The position numbers were made by a program, and so were the translations under genes. Below the pieces are notes generated by a model. It saw only the letters and a program-made list of their open reading frames with translations. It searched no databases and was not told the DNA's origin. From positions 1 to 64,000 of the forward strand of contig WACJ01000189.1 in NCBI GenBank assembly GCA_008973525.1: 64,000 bases of DNA, written 5' to 3'. Source of the DNA: Stenopsyche tienmushanensis (Eukaryota > Arthropoda > Insecta > Trichoptera > Stenopsychidae). Positions 30,770-41,395 of this stretch are shown here, piece by piece; within the stretch, counting starts at the first letter, position 1; every line of letters starts with the position of its first letter.

Positions 30770-31975
30770 TTAATTTTTAGCCAAAACAACTCTGTTAACA
30801 AATGGAAAAAACGCAATGCATAAAATCATTTTTTTACCGCGCATCTCATCATTTTATTTTTTTAAATTCCTATTTTTTCTTAGGTATAAAATGGAAATAT
30901 GTAATTTTTATACTTTTAGAATTACCCAAATTTTCACACATGTTCTATTTTTCACAAAGCATTATTTTTAAGATCTTTAATTTTGCAATGTCCATTTATT
31001 ATAAAGACCTAATCATTCTAAATATTTTTTTACAGACTTACATACATATCTATCTATCATGATGGTTATTTATTTTACATCATTGTTATTATTTGCACGT
31101 CGGTACCAAAATTCATTTAGAATAAAATAATATGCCTAATAATTATTTGAATAAACATTATATACACACAAACAAAGGTCTTTCATATCCTGTTAGTCAT
31201 TATGACATAAGGTTCTTTCTCCAAGTAAGATAGCATTATTATTGTCTCAAAATAATGTATACAAACAATTACAATTGTAAGAAATAAACTTTCATTTTCT
31301 TTCACTTATCACCAAAAATCTTACAAAGAAAACTATGCGATAAATTTGAGTTGAATTTCAATGACGACTATTTTTTAAAGTTTCATTAAAACTCTCATCA
31401 ACATTAATGAGGAAACATTTTAGAAACCTTCAGAATCAAATGAAAGCATTTACAACCAAACAGCCACAAATTTGCATTCAAAACCATGGGAAAAATTCAA
31501 AGACAACCACAATCATGAAGGTCGTTTTGATTTGGCAATAGGCGGTTGTTAAAGATGAATTAAAACTATCTTAGAACCAACCTGTTTTTGGTCAAACATA
31601 AAAGCGATTTTTTTTTAATGCACAATCATAAAAGTCTCAAATTTGGCAGTCGTCATTTTATACAGGATCCGCCAAATCAAAAGCTATCAGCTTCAACGTC
31701 GTATTTTCGAGACTTTCGATCTTATTCAAAATTGAATAAAATTGGCGTAAATAATTCGGAAGCTGAAGATCCAAAAGATTAGCTGTTTTAAACATGTGTT
31801 AAAAATAAAAGGAGCCAAGGATCATAAAATGACATGGATGAATAGAAATAAAATGCCTTATCTGAGCAAAGACAAATACGATGTTGAGAAGATATTCACA
31901 GTCTAACAGTACAACAATTTTTTGAAACATTGAAGTTAATGTTATCAGAGTTTAAAATAATTATTTGGTTTATTA
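30770..31975. other. Gene-free stretch before the HACL1-proximal mariner
   Basis: There are low-complexity A/T runs and two short frames (30802-31062 and 31588-31782) with no recognisable content. Confidence 0.4.
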
Positions 31976-32944
31976 GGTTGGGGAATAAATTCGTAGCGTT
32001 ATTAACCCAAATTTTTATTTAAACAAAAATCAATAATTTTAACAATAAATTAATTAATTTTGTATTCGCCGTTGCTGTTTTCTACCTCCTTCCACCTCTC
32101 GAGCAATTTAGCTGAGCTATGTAGAGCTCCTTGTTGACCGTGGTATTCCTTTCAAGCATTTCCCAATGCACCATGTCTTCCCAGTCCCACCAAACGCAGA
32201 TAATGGTCTTCTTTGGATGAAGGTCTGACTTGACTCTCGGCTTTGGCGTATCTCCCGAAGCCACTCATTCCTTTCTTTGCTTCATGTTTATGTATATGCA
32301 CCATTTCTCATCTCCCGTGATGATTCGGTATAAAAAGCGCTATTTATGATCGCATGTTGCTCGATGGCGGGCGAGATGTTGAGAAGCAATTTGAAGATGA
32401 TTTTCTTTGTTTTCGTTAAGCTCATGAGACACCCAGGCTCCCAATTTTTCGGCAAATCCCATTGAATGAAGGTTATTAAGAATCGTTTTATGATCGCAAT
32501 TCATTTTTTCGGCCAATTCACGACTTATTTGGCGATTGTTGTCCTTCAAAAGTGCTTTAAGAAGCTCTTCGTCGAATTCAGAAGGTCTTCTGCTACGGAG
32601 CGTATCATCAACATCAAAATCGCCATTTTTGAACTTTGTAAACCAGTAGACTCACCTATGACACTTCCATATACGTTGCAGATGTCCCGGGCTGCTTCAG
32701 CAGCTTTTTGACCTCGATGAATAGCGAAGAAGAGTAGATGTCGAAAATGTTTCTTTTCACCTTTTGGATATTCCATTTTTAAGACTCAAAAGTAATAAAA
32801 AATTAAATTATTCAAAAAGATTAGTAACACAGATTTGTAAAACAAAAAGAGCTCTATCGAATTAATATTATACACTTTATTAAAAAGCAAAAAAATGTTG
32901 TACAACAAAATAATATAAAAACGCTACGAACTTATTCCCCAACC
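31976..32944 (-). mobile_element. mariner element with both terminal repeats, transposase truncated
   Basis: Both ends carry GGTTGGGGAATAA and TTCGTAGCGTT in inverted orientation. The left end is preceded by TTA. On the minus strand the transposase is well preserved at its start (MEYPKGEKKHFRHLL, QKAAEAARDICNVYG; 32776 down) and continues through ELAEKMNCDHKTI and the linker to GDTPKPRVKSDLHPKK and ICVWWDWEDMVHWEML (32264-32090). It then stops: the catalytic segments with the second and third Asp are gone. Small frameshifts separate the blocks. It resembles a young, internally deleted, non-autonomous copy about 430 bp upstream of the HACL1 start codon. Confidence 0.85.
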
Positions 32945-33371
32945 CGATAATTTAATTTATTGTAGTTGTTCTCTGAAAAGTCTTCAATTTCATCATAAGC
33001 TGCAATGTCATCATTCGAGCTGAAAATATTGTAAAAACTAAAATAAATAATGAAGTAGTTATTTTTTAAATGGAAAATATTCAAGAATTCTCGAATCTGA
33101 ATGATGCATTATAGTTAATTGTTTGTAAAACGTATGATTATCCAGTATTCAAACCATTTTTTTAAATGTAATTAAAATTTAATTTATTTCGATTGATAAT
33201 AGATGTCACTAGCACAAACGTCATTTCAAAACAGTCTACTGCTGTACGCATATGAAAAACGTCAACACATACTGTGCGTTAGTATGCCTCTTACATTGGT
33301 TTAGTGTGGTACTTGTTTTGCAAATTTTCAACCTTTGGACCTGTACATCGTTTACTAAATAAAATCACAAA
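32945..33371 (+). promoter_or_regulatory. Presumed HACL1 promoter and 5' leader
   Basis: This 427-bp stretch separates the mariner end from the HACL1 start codon. It contains no strong TATA box near the start. TTAGTGTGGTACTTG and ACACATACTGTGCG words lie 60-110 bp upstream. Inferred from position only. Confidence 0.35.
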
Positions 33372-36300
33372 ATGTCCGAAGAAATTGATGGAAATAATAT
33401 CCTTGCCCAGGCATTGAAAAATCAGGTATATATTACTTAAATTATTTCTTAAATTTTTATCTTATAATTCTTCAATGTGAAATCCATTTGTTAAAAAGCT
33501 TTCGAGTGTAAATTAACAGTGACAATAAGTATTTAATTTACTAGTTTTAATGTTCAAGTAATGCAAATATAAATTTAAATAGGAGTTATTTCGTGAACGC
33601 TTTATCTTTTTTGTTTACTCACTGCTTATAAAAGATCAGATTTTAACTGATAAAATCTATCTGTATTGACATTGATCAATTATATGTACCAATATTATTC
33701 TTATCATAGCCTTATTACAAAACTATCTCAAAATTCTCATATCTCAGAAATTTAATTTATGTCCTTGCGTATTTGTTATTTATGCTTTGTTGCTATGCCG
33801 TAACATTTGAGACGCTCATTAATCAAGATTAATTTAATATTCAACCAAATGCTTGCTTAGGAAACTAGTTTTTGAATGCCTTTTGTAAATGTACAGGTTC
33901 TTATTCATTAAAAAAAAACAATTCAATAATGCATCAGGAAGATGAGACATGTCTGATTTATTTTGTTGATATATGCTGTTCCCGTCAAAGTTATACCATA
34001 TACGTATGGTGGCTTTTATAACCGTATATAACCCATATCGCCATTTCCGTCTGTCCTGGGCCTCCTCCCTCTAATTGCCTAGGCCAAGACGTGAGGCGTC
34101 TGATGATATATATCACTCAAATAGTATACGGCTTGTAACAATATGAATGTCATCATCGAAATTAAAATTTGTTTTTTTCTAAATAGGGCTTGGAATATGT
34201 ATTCGGAATCATTGGACATCCCGTCATAGAATTATCCATGGCAATGCAGTCCGTTGGCCTCAAATACATTGGAATGAGAAATGAACAAGCTGCATGCTAT
34301 GCAGCTCAAGCTATTGGATATTTAACAGGTAGAATAATACAAAAATTTACAATTGTAATTCACAATTTGGGAGAAAAATAATCATATCTCATCTAATAAA
34401 AGTTGTTGAACTGTGTTGTTTATCCAATATAAAAAAAAGATAAGCTCTTCACTGATGATGTAACGCAAAACGTGTTTATTTTGCAACATTACTTTTTAAA
34501 TTCCATATCAATAAATATTATATTATTAATAAAACTTCATTAAAAACGAAAATTTTCAACGATTTTATAGCACCTTTGTAAATAAATTCATTGCTGGTGG
34601 TAATTATAATGCCAAACATACACAATGGGGCTTGAGACTGATAACCACCAAAGGACGAGAGTTATACAAGGCAATCATTGTGTTGAATCTTATTATCGTA
34701 TCATCAAATCAACCCACGTACAGGCCAACTAACTGAAAAAAAATCCAAGACACCATTGACTTTGGTGAAATAAAAGGAATATCAGCAGCCTACTTCAAGG
34801 CAGAATCCAGTCTCGATTTGTCCTCTGATCATTCTCCCGTCATAGTCACGATGAGCAGTCATGTAAAGGAAACTATGAAAGCCATAGGCAGACATAGTAA
34901 AATATCTCGGTATGCACTTGGACAGACGCTTAACATGGAAAACGCACATCAATAAGAAAAGAAAGCTATCCAAAATTAAAATGAGAATATTATACTGGCT
35001 GATGGGCCGAAAATCGAAATTGTCTCTAGAAAATAAAACACTTGTATACAAAACCATACTAAAACCTATTTGGATGTACGGAATACAGCTCTGGGATACC
35101 TCCAATATTGACATTCTCCAACGCTTTCAGTCCAAAGTGCTGCATACTATAGGCAATGCTCCATGATACGTGACAAACGACATCATACACAGAGAACTAA
35201 ATATATCTACAGTGGAACAGGAGATCGAAAGCTATGACCTACACAAGTCAGCAGCATAAACGTCAAAAGAAGAACTAAATATCCCTCAGAGGATAGATTG
35301 TTTATATATATATATATATATAATAAAAATTAAACTAAAACTAAAAAACTTTATAAACTCTTTAATCAAATTTAGGAAAGCCTGGAGTTTGCCTCGTCGT
35401 ATCAGGTCCTGGTCTAATACACTGTTTTGGAGGTATGGCCAATGCACAAGTTAATTGTTGGCCACTCTTGGTTATTGCTGGATCGACTTCAGCCGATCAT
35501 GAAGGCATTGGTGGTTTCCAAGAATGTCCACAGGTGATAATTATACATTTTATAATACCTATTTTAAACAAAAATCGAAACAATTTTTCCACATAATTTA
35601 ATAAATACAGGTTGAATTGAGTCGCCCATATTGTAAATATGCTGCAAGACCTCCTACAGCAACACTCATCCCGCAACACGTTGAAAAAGCCGTACGTCTT
35701 GCTTGCTACGGACGTCCAGGTGTTTCATATCTTGATTTCCCAGGAACTCTTTTAAGGGTAAGAGCCTAAATAGTGTATTAATTATTGATCAAAAAAATTA
35801 AATACAAAGATCATTCAATTTTTTTTAGACCAACGTCAACGTATCATCTGTTCATTCGACATACGCAGCGCCTCCCCTCGAAATGTGCTTCCCTGCACCA
35901 AAACTAGTAAAACAAGCGGCAGATTTATTGAAAAATGCAGAAAGGCCTCTTATTATCGTTGGTAAAGGAGCAGCGTACGGCAGAGCCGAATTGGCCGTAC
36001 GAGAACTAATTCAAAAAACAAACATTCCATTCCTCCCTACTCCAATGGGTAAAATATTATATTATTTGAATATTAAAATGTCATTTTGAACGAGTGCTCA
36101 GTAAATTTAATGTTATGTTTTGAAAAAAAAAAGGCAAAGGCGTAGTTCCTGATGATGCACTCCAATGCGTGGCACCCGCTAGAACAACAGCTTTACTTGA
36201 CGCAGACGTTATTCTATTATTAGGAGCGAGGCTCAATTGGATCTTACATTTTGGAAGACCTCCTCGTTTTTCCCCTCATGTTAAAATAATACAAGTAATA

Positions 36301-38287
36301 ATTATTTATAAAATTTTGGGAGTTTATTTTTATAAAATTATTTTTATTTTAAACGTTTGTATATTTTAGGTAGATATTTGTCCGGAAGAATTGAATAATA
36401 GTATTCTAACACAAGTACCTGTTCAGTCTGAGATATTACCATTCGTTACTCAATTAACAAATGAGCTAACGGCTAGTAAATTAAAAAAGAATATAAATTC
36501 AGATCCATGGTGGGCAACCTTAATGAAGAAAAAGGAAGCAAATAAATTATTTGTTGAGGTACATTTTTAAATTCTATTTAAACTTTATTGCATATATATT
36601 ATAAATTACCATATTTTTAAATACTAAGAACGTATATGATCAAACACATAAAAGAGATATTAAAAATAAATGCTTCCCTATGTTAATTTTTTTCAGGATC
36701 ATGGTCCTCAGCAATAAGAAAACTATAATAAATAATGAATTATATTTTGTCTAAATTATAAGTTATACTACTTTAACCCTATCAGATGGCAATGTCGTGC
36801 CATACACGTCTAAACATTCTCAATATATTTTTAATTTTAATTATTTTTTTTATAGAAACTCAATAAAAAATCGTATTCTACAGAATCTTTTAATCATCAT
36901 AAAATTTAGGTATAATTAACTGAAATTGTTATCGTCTGATAAGCTATTCTCTTTCAACAAAAATAAGACTACTTTCGTTCGTGTTGTCTTGAGAGCAGGT
37001 GTTTGTTTTGATAATTAAGATACTTGCATCATTCTTACCGTTGATCAATTTTGTTATTCCCTCTTGACTGTTCTGGAGTGGCGTCATTAGCTGAGTGTCA
37101 CCACTCCATTGCAAAATCTACTTCTTTAGAAGTAAACTGGCAGGCTTGCATTAAGAAGTATTCCAAAGAAATTAACAAATATTGTGTGCTATCAACAGTA
37201 GTCTGTAAAATACGGTACCCCGTCAAGTTTGCTACACATGGTCCACTGAGCCTAAAATATTTATGATTTCATCTTTTCAATAAAAAGCCAACTACTGCTT
37301 TAAATGATTATTAAAATAAAATTAATTTTGTTTTTTAACAGCAACAATCATCCATCACTACTCCGCCTCTAAACTATTATGCAGTTTTCAAAGTAATCCA
37401 AGACACGATACCTAAGGATTGCATAATTGTCAGTGAAGGAGCTAATACTATGGATATCGGCAGAGGCATGCTTCTTAATTCTGAAGCTCGTCATCGATTA
37501 GATGCAGGAACCTTTGGAACAATGGGGGTAATAATTTACATATAAACGTGATTTATTCACACATATGTATATAAAAAACTTTATCATAAATGTAAATTAA
37601 AAATATAGGTAGGACTAGGATTTGCAATTGCAGCTGCATTTTGGTGCAAAGACCATGCACCTGGAAAAAAAGTGATATGTGTTGAAGGAGATTCAGCGTT
37701 TGGTTTTTCAGGTATGCACATCTGAAATTAATTACAAGATATATCTCACAGTTATAATTATAATATAAATAATTTATGCCAGGAATGGAGATTGAAACCA
37801 TGTTCCGTTATCGCCTCCCCATAGTAGTTATTATCGTTAATAACAATGGTATATACGGGGGATTAGATAGAGAAAGCATGAAAGACATACAAGATTCCGG
37901 AGATATCGCAAATGTGTACGTATTACAAGCATTATATATTGAATTAGTATATTAGTTTTGACATTTTTCGCCAATCAACAATCAGTCTTTTAATGTATCT
38001 TTCCATAAGCTTATTTATTTCACCATGGTAAAAATATCTAAACCTTATGATTTTGTTTAATTTTTAGTACGCCACCATTTTCGTTATCACCTGAAGCGCA
38101 TTATGAAAATTTGATGCAAATGTTCAACGAAAAAGGATATCTTGCCAAAACAGTAGACGACATCAAAGGAGCAATAAATGCATCCCTAAACACAAATGAT
38201 AAGCCCAGTATAATCAATGTGCTCATTAATCCCTCTGCTGATAGAAAACCCCAAAATTTCAACTGGCTCACAGAGTCCAAGCTATAA
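33372..38287 (+). CDS. HACL1: 2-hydroxyacyl-CoA lyase 1 (HACL1), complete
   Basis: HACL1 is a thiamine-diphosphate enzyme that splits 2-hydroxyacyl-CoA into formyl-CoA and a shortened aldehyde during peroxisomal alpha-oxidation. Eleven exons join in consistent phase: 33372-33425, 34187-34328, 35376-35533, 35611-35757, 35829-36048, 36134-36294, 36370-36558, 37342-37527, 37609-37711, 37783-37915 and 38068-38287, giving 570 residues (human about 578). The N-terminal pyrimidine-binding domain has [20 protein letters not shown] with the activating Glu51. The central domain has [14 protein letters not shown] and LPTPMGKGVVPD. The C-terminal domain has the ThDP/Mg motif from [12 protein letters not shown] to VNNNGIYGG. 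It ends TESKL, a canonical PTS1 peroxisomal signal. No frame breaks were found. A poly(A) signal AATAAA lies at 38455-38460. Introns 2 and 7 contain a Jockey fragment and a TTAACCC-type repeat fragment. Start chosen because it is the only Met at the right distance before the conserved GLEYVFGI block. Confidence 0.97.
34580..35290 (+). pseudogene. Jockey-type LINE fragment, endonuclease fused to RT tail
   Basis: Within HACL1 intron 2, 34790-34860 encodes the endonuclease C-terminal motif [16 protein letters not shown]. Immediately after, at 34900-35165, comes the post-catalytic reverse transcriptase region ([48 protein letters not shown]). The missing intervening catalytic RT core shows an internal deletion. 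A TA microsatellite at 35299-35321 follows, perhaps derived from the element's tail. Confidence 0.8.
36775..37260 (-). repeat. TTAACCC dispersed repeat fragment, copy D (HACL1 intron 7)
   Basis: Around 37155-37205 the sequence AGAAATTAACAAATATTGTG, then TGCTATCAACAGTA, matches the other copies at 22343-22596 (AGAAATGAACGAATATTGTG there) and 46884-47290. A TTAACCCTATCAG motif occurs at 36775. Only the core match is firm. Whether 36775 is the element's end is inference. Confidence 0.45.
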
Positions 38288-38569
38288 ATTATGTCGAATC
38301 TGACCATGTATTATAAATATTTTTATATGCTTTTTTATGAGCATTCTAGGGAAATGGGAAACGGATAATCATGGTGTTTATTTTGTTTTAAGTGATATAA
38401 TCAACTGTTTATATTTCAAATATTGTTTTATACTTATTTTTATATACATATGTAAATAAATAATTGTTAAAGAACATACACATTTGAATGCTTTAAATTC
38501 AAAGGCGAAAAGAATGCATTGATTCAACTCGCATATATTATCTCATAAACCAAAAACGTATCTTACTCC
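38288..38569. other. Tail-to-tail spacer, HACL1 / coiled-coil gene
   Basis: This 282-bp spacer separates two convergent genes and includes the HACL1 poly(A) signal. The two 3' UTRs may overlap. Confidence 0.6.
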
Positions 38570-40753
38570 TTACGACTGAGTATGTTCATTAATTGTTACT
38601 TCCATGCTTTCTTGGAGCTTTTTAAATTTCATCAGCGTATCATTGGTTAACGATACTTCTTTATATTTAGCTAATGCTTCTGTGGATTTTGAGCTCTGAA
38701 AGAATAATTTAAGTTGTTAAAAAATCTTAATAAACCTAAATACAGTGGAACCTCGTTAAATGAACACCTCACATAATTAATAATTCACACAACGAGCAAA
38801 ACAAATTGTAAAAAATTAACTTGCTTAACAAGTATTTTGCGCATAACGAGTGTTGAGGAGAGTATCGAGAAGTCCCAGATGATAGTCGGAAAGCTTTTAG
38901 CCAATAAATTTATGGATAACAATAATGAGCTTGTGGAAGAGTATAAACAGGAGCTCACCACCAAAGAGCTTATGGAGTTACATTGTGTTTCACAGCAAGA
39001 AGCTGTGGAAGAGAGTTGGTCATGAGAGTAGGAGGTAATAGCTCCTGGCGCAGTAAACATGGGAAACTGTTACATCACTAATTAAGAAGCATCATCCTAA
39101 TAAAACAAATCCATTAAAATTAATGTTTTAGACAATTTTCTAGTAAAACATAAGAGTGTTTCGCATTGTGAGTAAGATTCTGAAACAAATTATGCTTATT
39201 AAAGGGAGAATCCAGTTTAGATGGTTCGAAAAATTGATTTTTATTTTATTTTATAAATTGTTAGTAAAAATATTCAAGAATATGTTTTCAAAGTTTCACA
39301 ACGAAATTCCGATTCTTTCCGATGTTATAGTGAACGCAAATCTACCCAGCTCTATTCCGCTACGAAATTAAAGAAAAGGAAGATGTCAATAGTCATTCTT
39401 ATTTACAAACTCGTAGAATAGAGGTCTTAGGTAGAGGGTACTAGAAGCGTTGGTATCTTTTCAACAGAGCGTCAGTTAGCATCACTTTAGCTTTGGCCTT
39501 CCTAACATGTGTTGAAAGTTAGAAGTCAAAATATAATCATATCTGAAAGGAAAACAGGATACCACAGACCGACGTAGAAAAGCACGTAATAAGTCCTTCC
39601 ACGGAAATCGATACACCGAGAGTCAATCAAGGTTTAGTGAAGACGCAAATGGCAGCATAAAAAAGCTAAAACGCTCATAATGGAACCTGAAACGCACTTT
39701 TCTCAATTGCACCCTGACCTTCAAAAATAAATTATTTCAATGTATATAAGATTTGATGAAAGATGAATTACAGAATAGATGTTAAGGTGGTCATAATGAT
39801 AACATATTCTCTAAGTTTAAACAAATTTTAATAATTCTTTCCCTGTTAAAAAAAATATGAAAAACACAAAAAATCTGCCTCCTAAACCGGTTTCTCCCCT
39901 TAAGTGAGGTTGCACTGTACATTCGTCTTTTTTATTGGAAATAGATTTTAATTATTGATTGGATTACAAACCTCCTTTATAGCAACAGAGAGTGCTCCAA
40001 TTGGCTTTGTCATATTATTTAATTCGTCCAATTCCAATTGTCTGAAAATAACAAATTTATTCATAATAATATGATTGAAATCAAGCAGCAAACAATGAGA
40101 TATACATGATAAAATACCATATTTAGAACCAAATAAAAATTATAAAATCGTCTTGAAAATTAACTAAGTTTATAAAATCAATAAACTTATGGAGTTTTTC
40201 TGATGAAGATCAAGTAATATAGATATTTAAAATAAAATGTATATATAATATAGCTGGATTTAATATTCTAGTAGGTATTAAGCAAAAAGTTCAAAGATGA
40301 GGTCCAAGAGAAATGACCGAGCCGAGTTGAATAAAGATTAAACAATCCAGTTTTTAGAACAGCTAAAAACAGAACCCGCAGAATAAATTTAACATTTTTA
40401 ACCTCAATATTAAATGCAAGATGAGGAAAAGATCAGATGCATGAATGTAACACTTTGTCTTTAAATGTTTTATAAGTACGCTTTGATGAATTGTTCATGC
40501 GTTACGTGATGAAAAATTATTGAAAAATAATTTGTAATAATCCAAAGGCGCTTCTCATTTTTAAGGAAAAATAAAGGGCCATGACAAACTATCATATAAC
40601 CAAAATTTAAAATTAAGCATTGGTTTTAAACATGCGAATATTAATAAAATAGGTATAAAAGTACATGATGTGTTGTAATTTTATAATTTCTTTAAGTTCT
40701 TGCTGTATGCTGGCCTGTAGGACAGCAACGCTCCCTTCTTGATCGACCTCCAT
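38570..40753 (-). CDS. Small coiled-coil protein, 94 residues, function unknown
   Basis: Three exons on the minus strand join in phase: 40753-40665 (MEVDQEGSVAVLQASIQQEL...), 40041-39972 (QLELDELNNMTKPIGALS...) and 38695-38570 (...NDTLMKFKKLQESME...TQS, stop). All introns have GT donors (GTACTT, GTTTGT) and AG acceptors (TTTTCAG, CTTTCAG). The product is acidic and helical, with heptad-like Leu/Ile spacing and no signal peptide or membrane segment. Its size and character resemble small subunits of coiled-coil complexes such as BLOC-1/BORC or prefoldin-like proteins, but I do not recognise it. It is head to head with the THAP gene and its second intron hosts a Tigger element. Confidence 0.75.
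38744..39917 (+). mobile_element. Tigger-type DNA transposon with both ends, internally decayed
   Basis: Left end TA|CAGTGGAACCTCGTTAAAT and right end (reverse complement) TA|CAGTGCAACCTCACTTAAG are terminal inverted repeats with TA duplication. A plus frame (38837-39025) contains LVEEYKQELTTKELMELHCV and SQQEAVEESWS, the C-terminal tail of Tigger/pogo transposases. The DDE core is missing. At 1174 bp, it lies in intron 2 of the coiled-coil gene, opposite to its transcription. Confidence 0.8.
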
Positions 40754-41395
40754 GTCTGTCCGTTGACAGTTTCGAAAACCCGCGAAGTAAATATTCGGTA
40801 TTAAGATCCGATTCTATGAGCATTATCTCATTTAAATCGTAAACGATATGACCTTCATTTAAAAATATGAAACAAAAGTAATAAAGTGCATTTAAGCACA
40901 AGCCTGAAATATTTGAAAAACTCTTTATATTTTTGTGTTAATATAAATAGAAGCAAGTTACATTTTTTTTTATTTAATCAAGCTGTGATTTTAAAATATG
41001 ATTTAATCAGTTATAAACCATTTTCAATTTGCTAGTCCATCTGTTCACATTCGATTACTTTTTAAACGTTAATCAGCTATTTATATAAAAGTATTAAAAA
41101 TGAAAAATTATGATTTTTAATTTTATAAAAATATAATTATTTTTTCTCTCGCAAGTCAGTATGTTGTAAATCTTGGAAGTATAAAAAAAATTAAAATATT
41201 ATTATTTTGTATGATTTTTGTAGCGTAAAATTTTAAAATGCAACAGAGCAGTGAAATATTCAGCTTGGCAACACTGACCTATTGACAGATAAACAAACAG
41301 AGTGGGTAAAATGTCAAAACTTACAGAATTCACTTGTGCTTAAAAATAATAGATGGAATCTTAAAAGTTAAATTTAATTTAATTATAATTTTATA
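40754..41395. promoter_or_regulatory. Shared head-to-head promoter region
   Basis: This 642-bp spacer lies between the start codon of the coiled-coil gene (minus) and that of the THAP-ZAD gene (plus), with no other feature. It is A+T-rich without an obvious TATA box for either gene. A bidirectional promoter is inferred from arrangement only. Confidence 0.4.
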
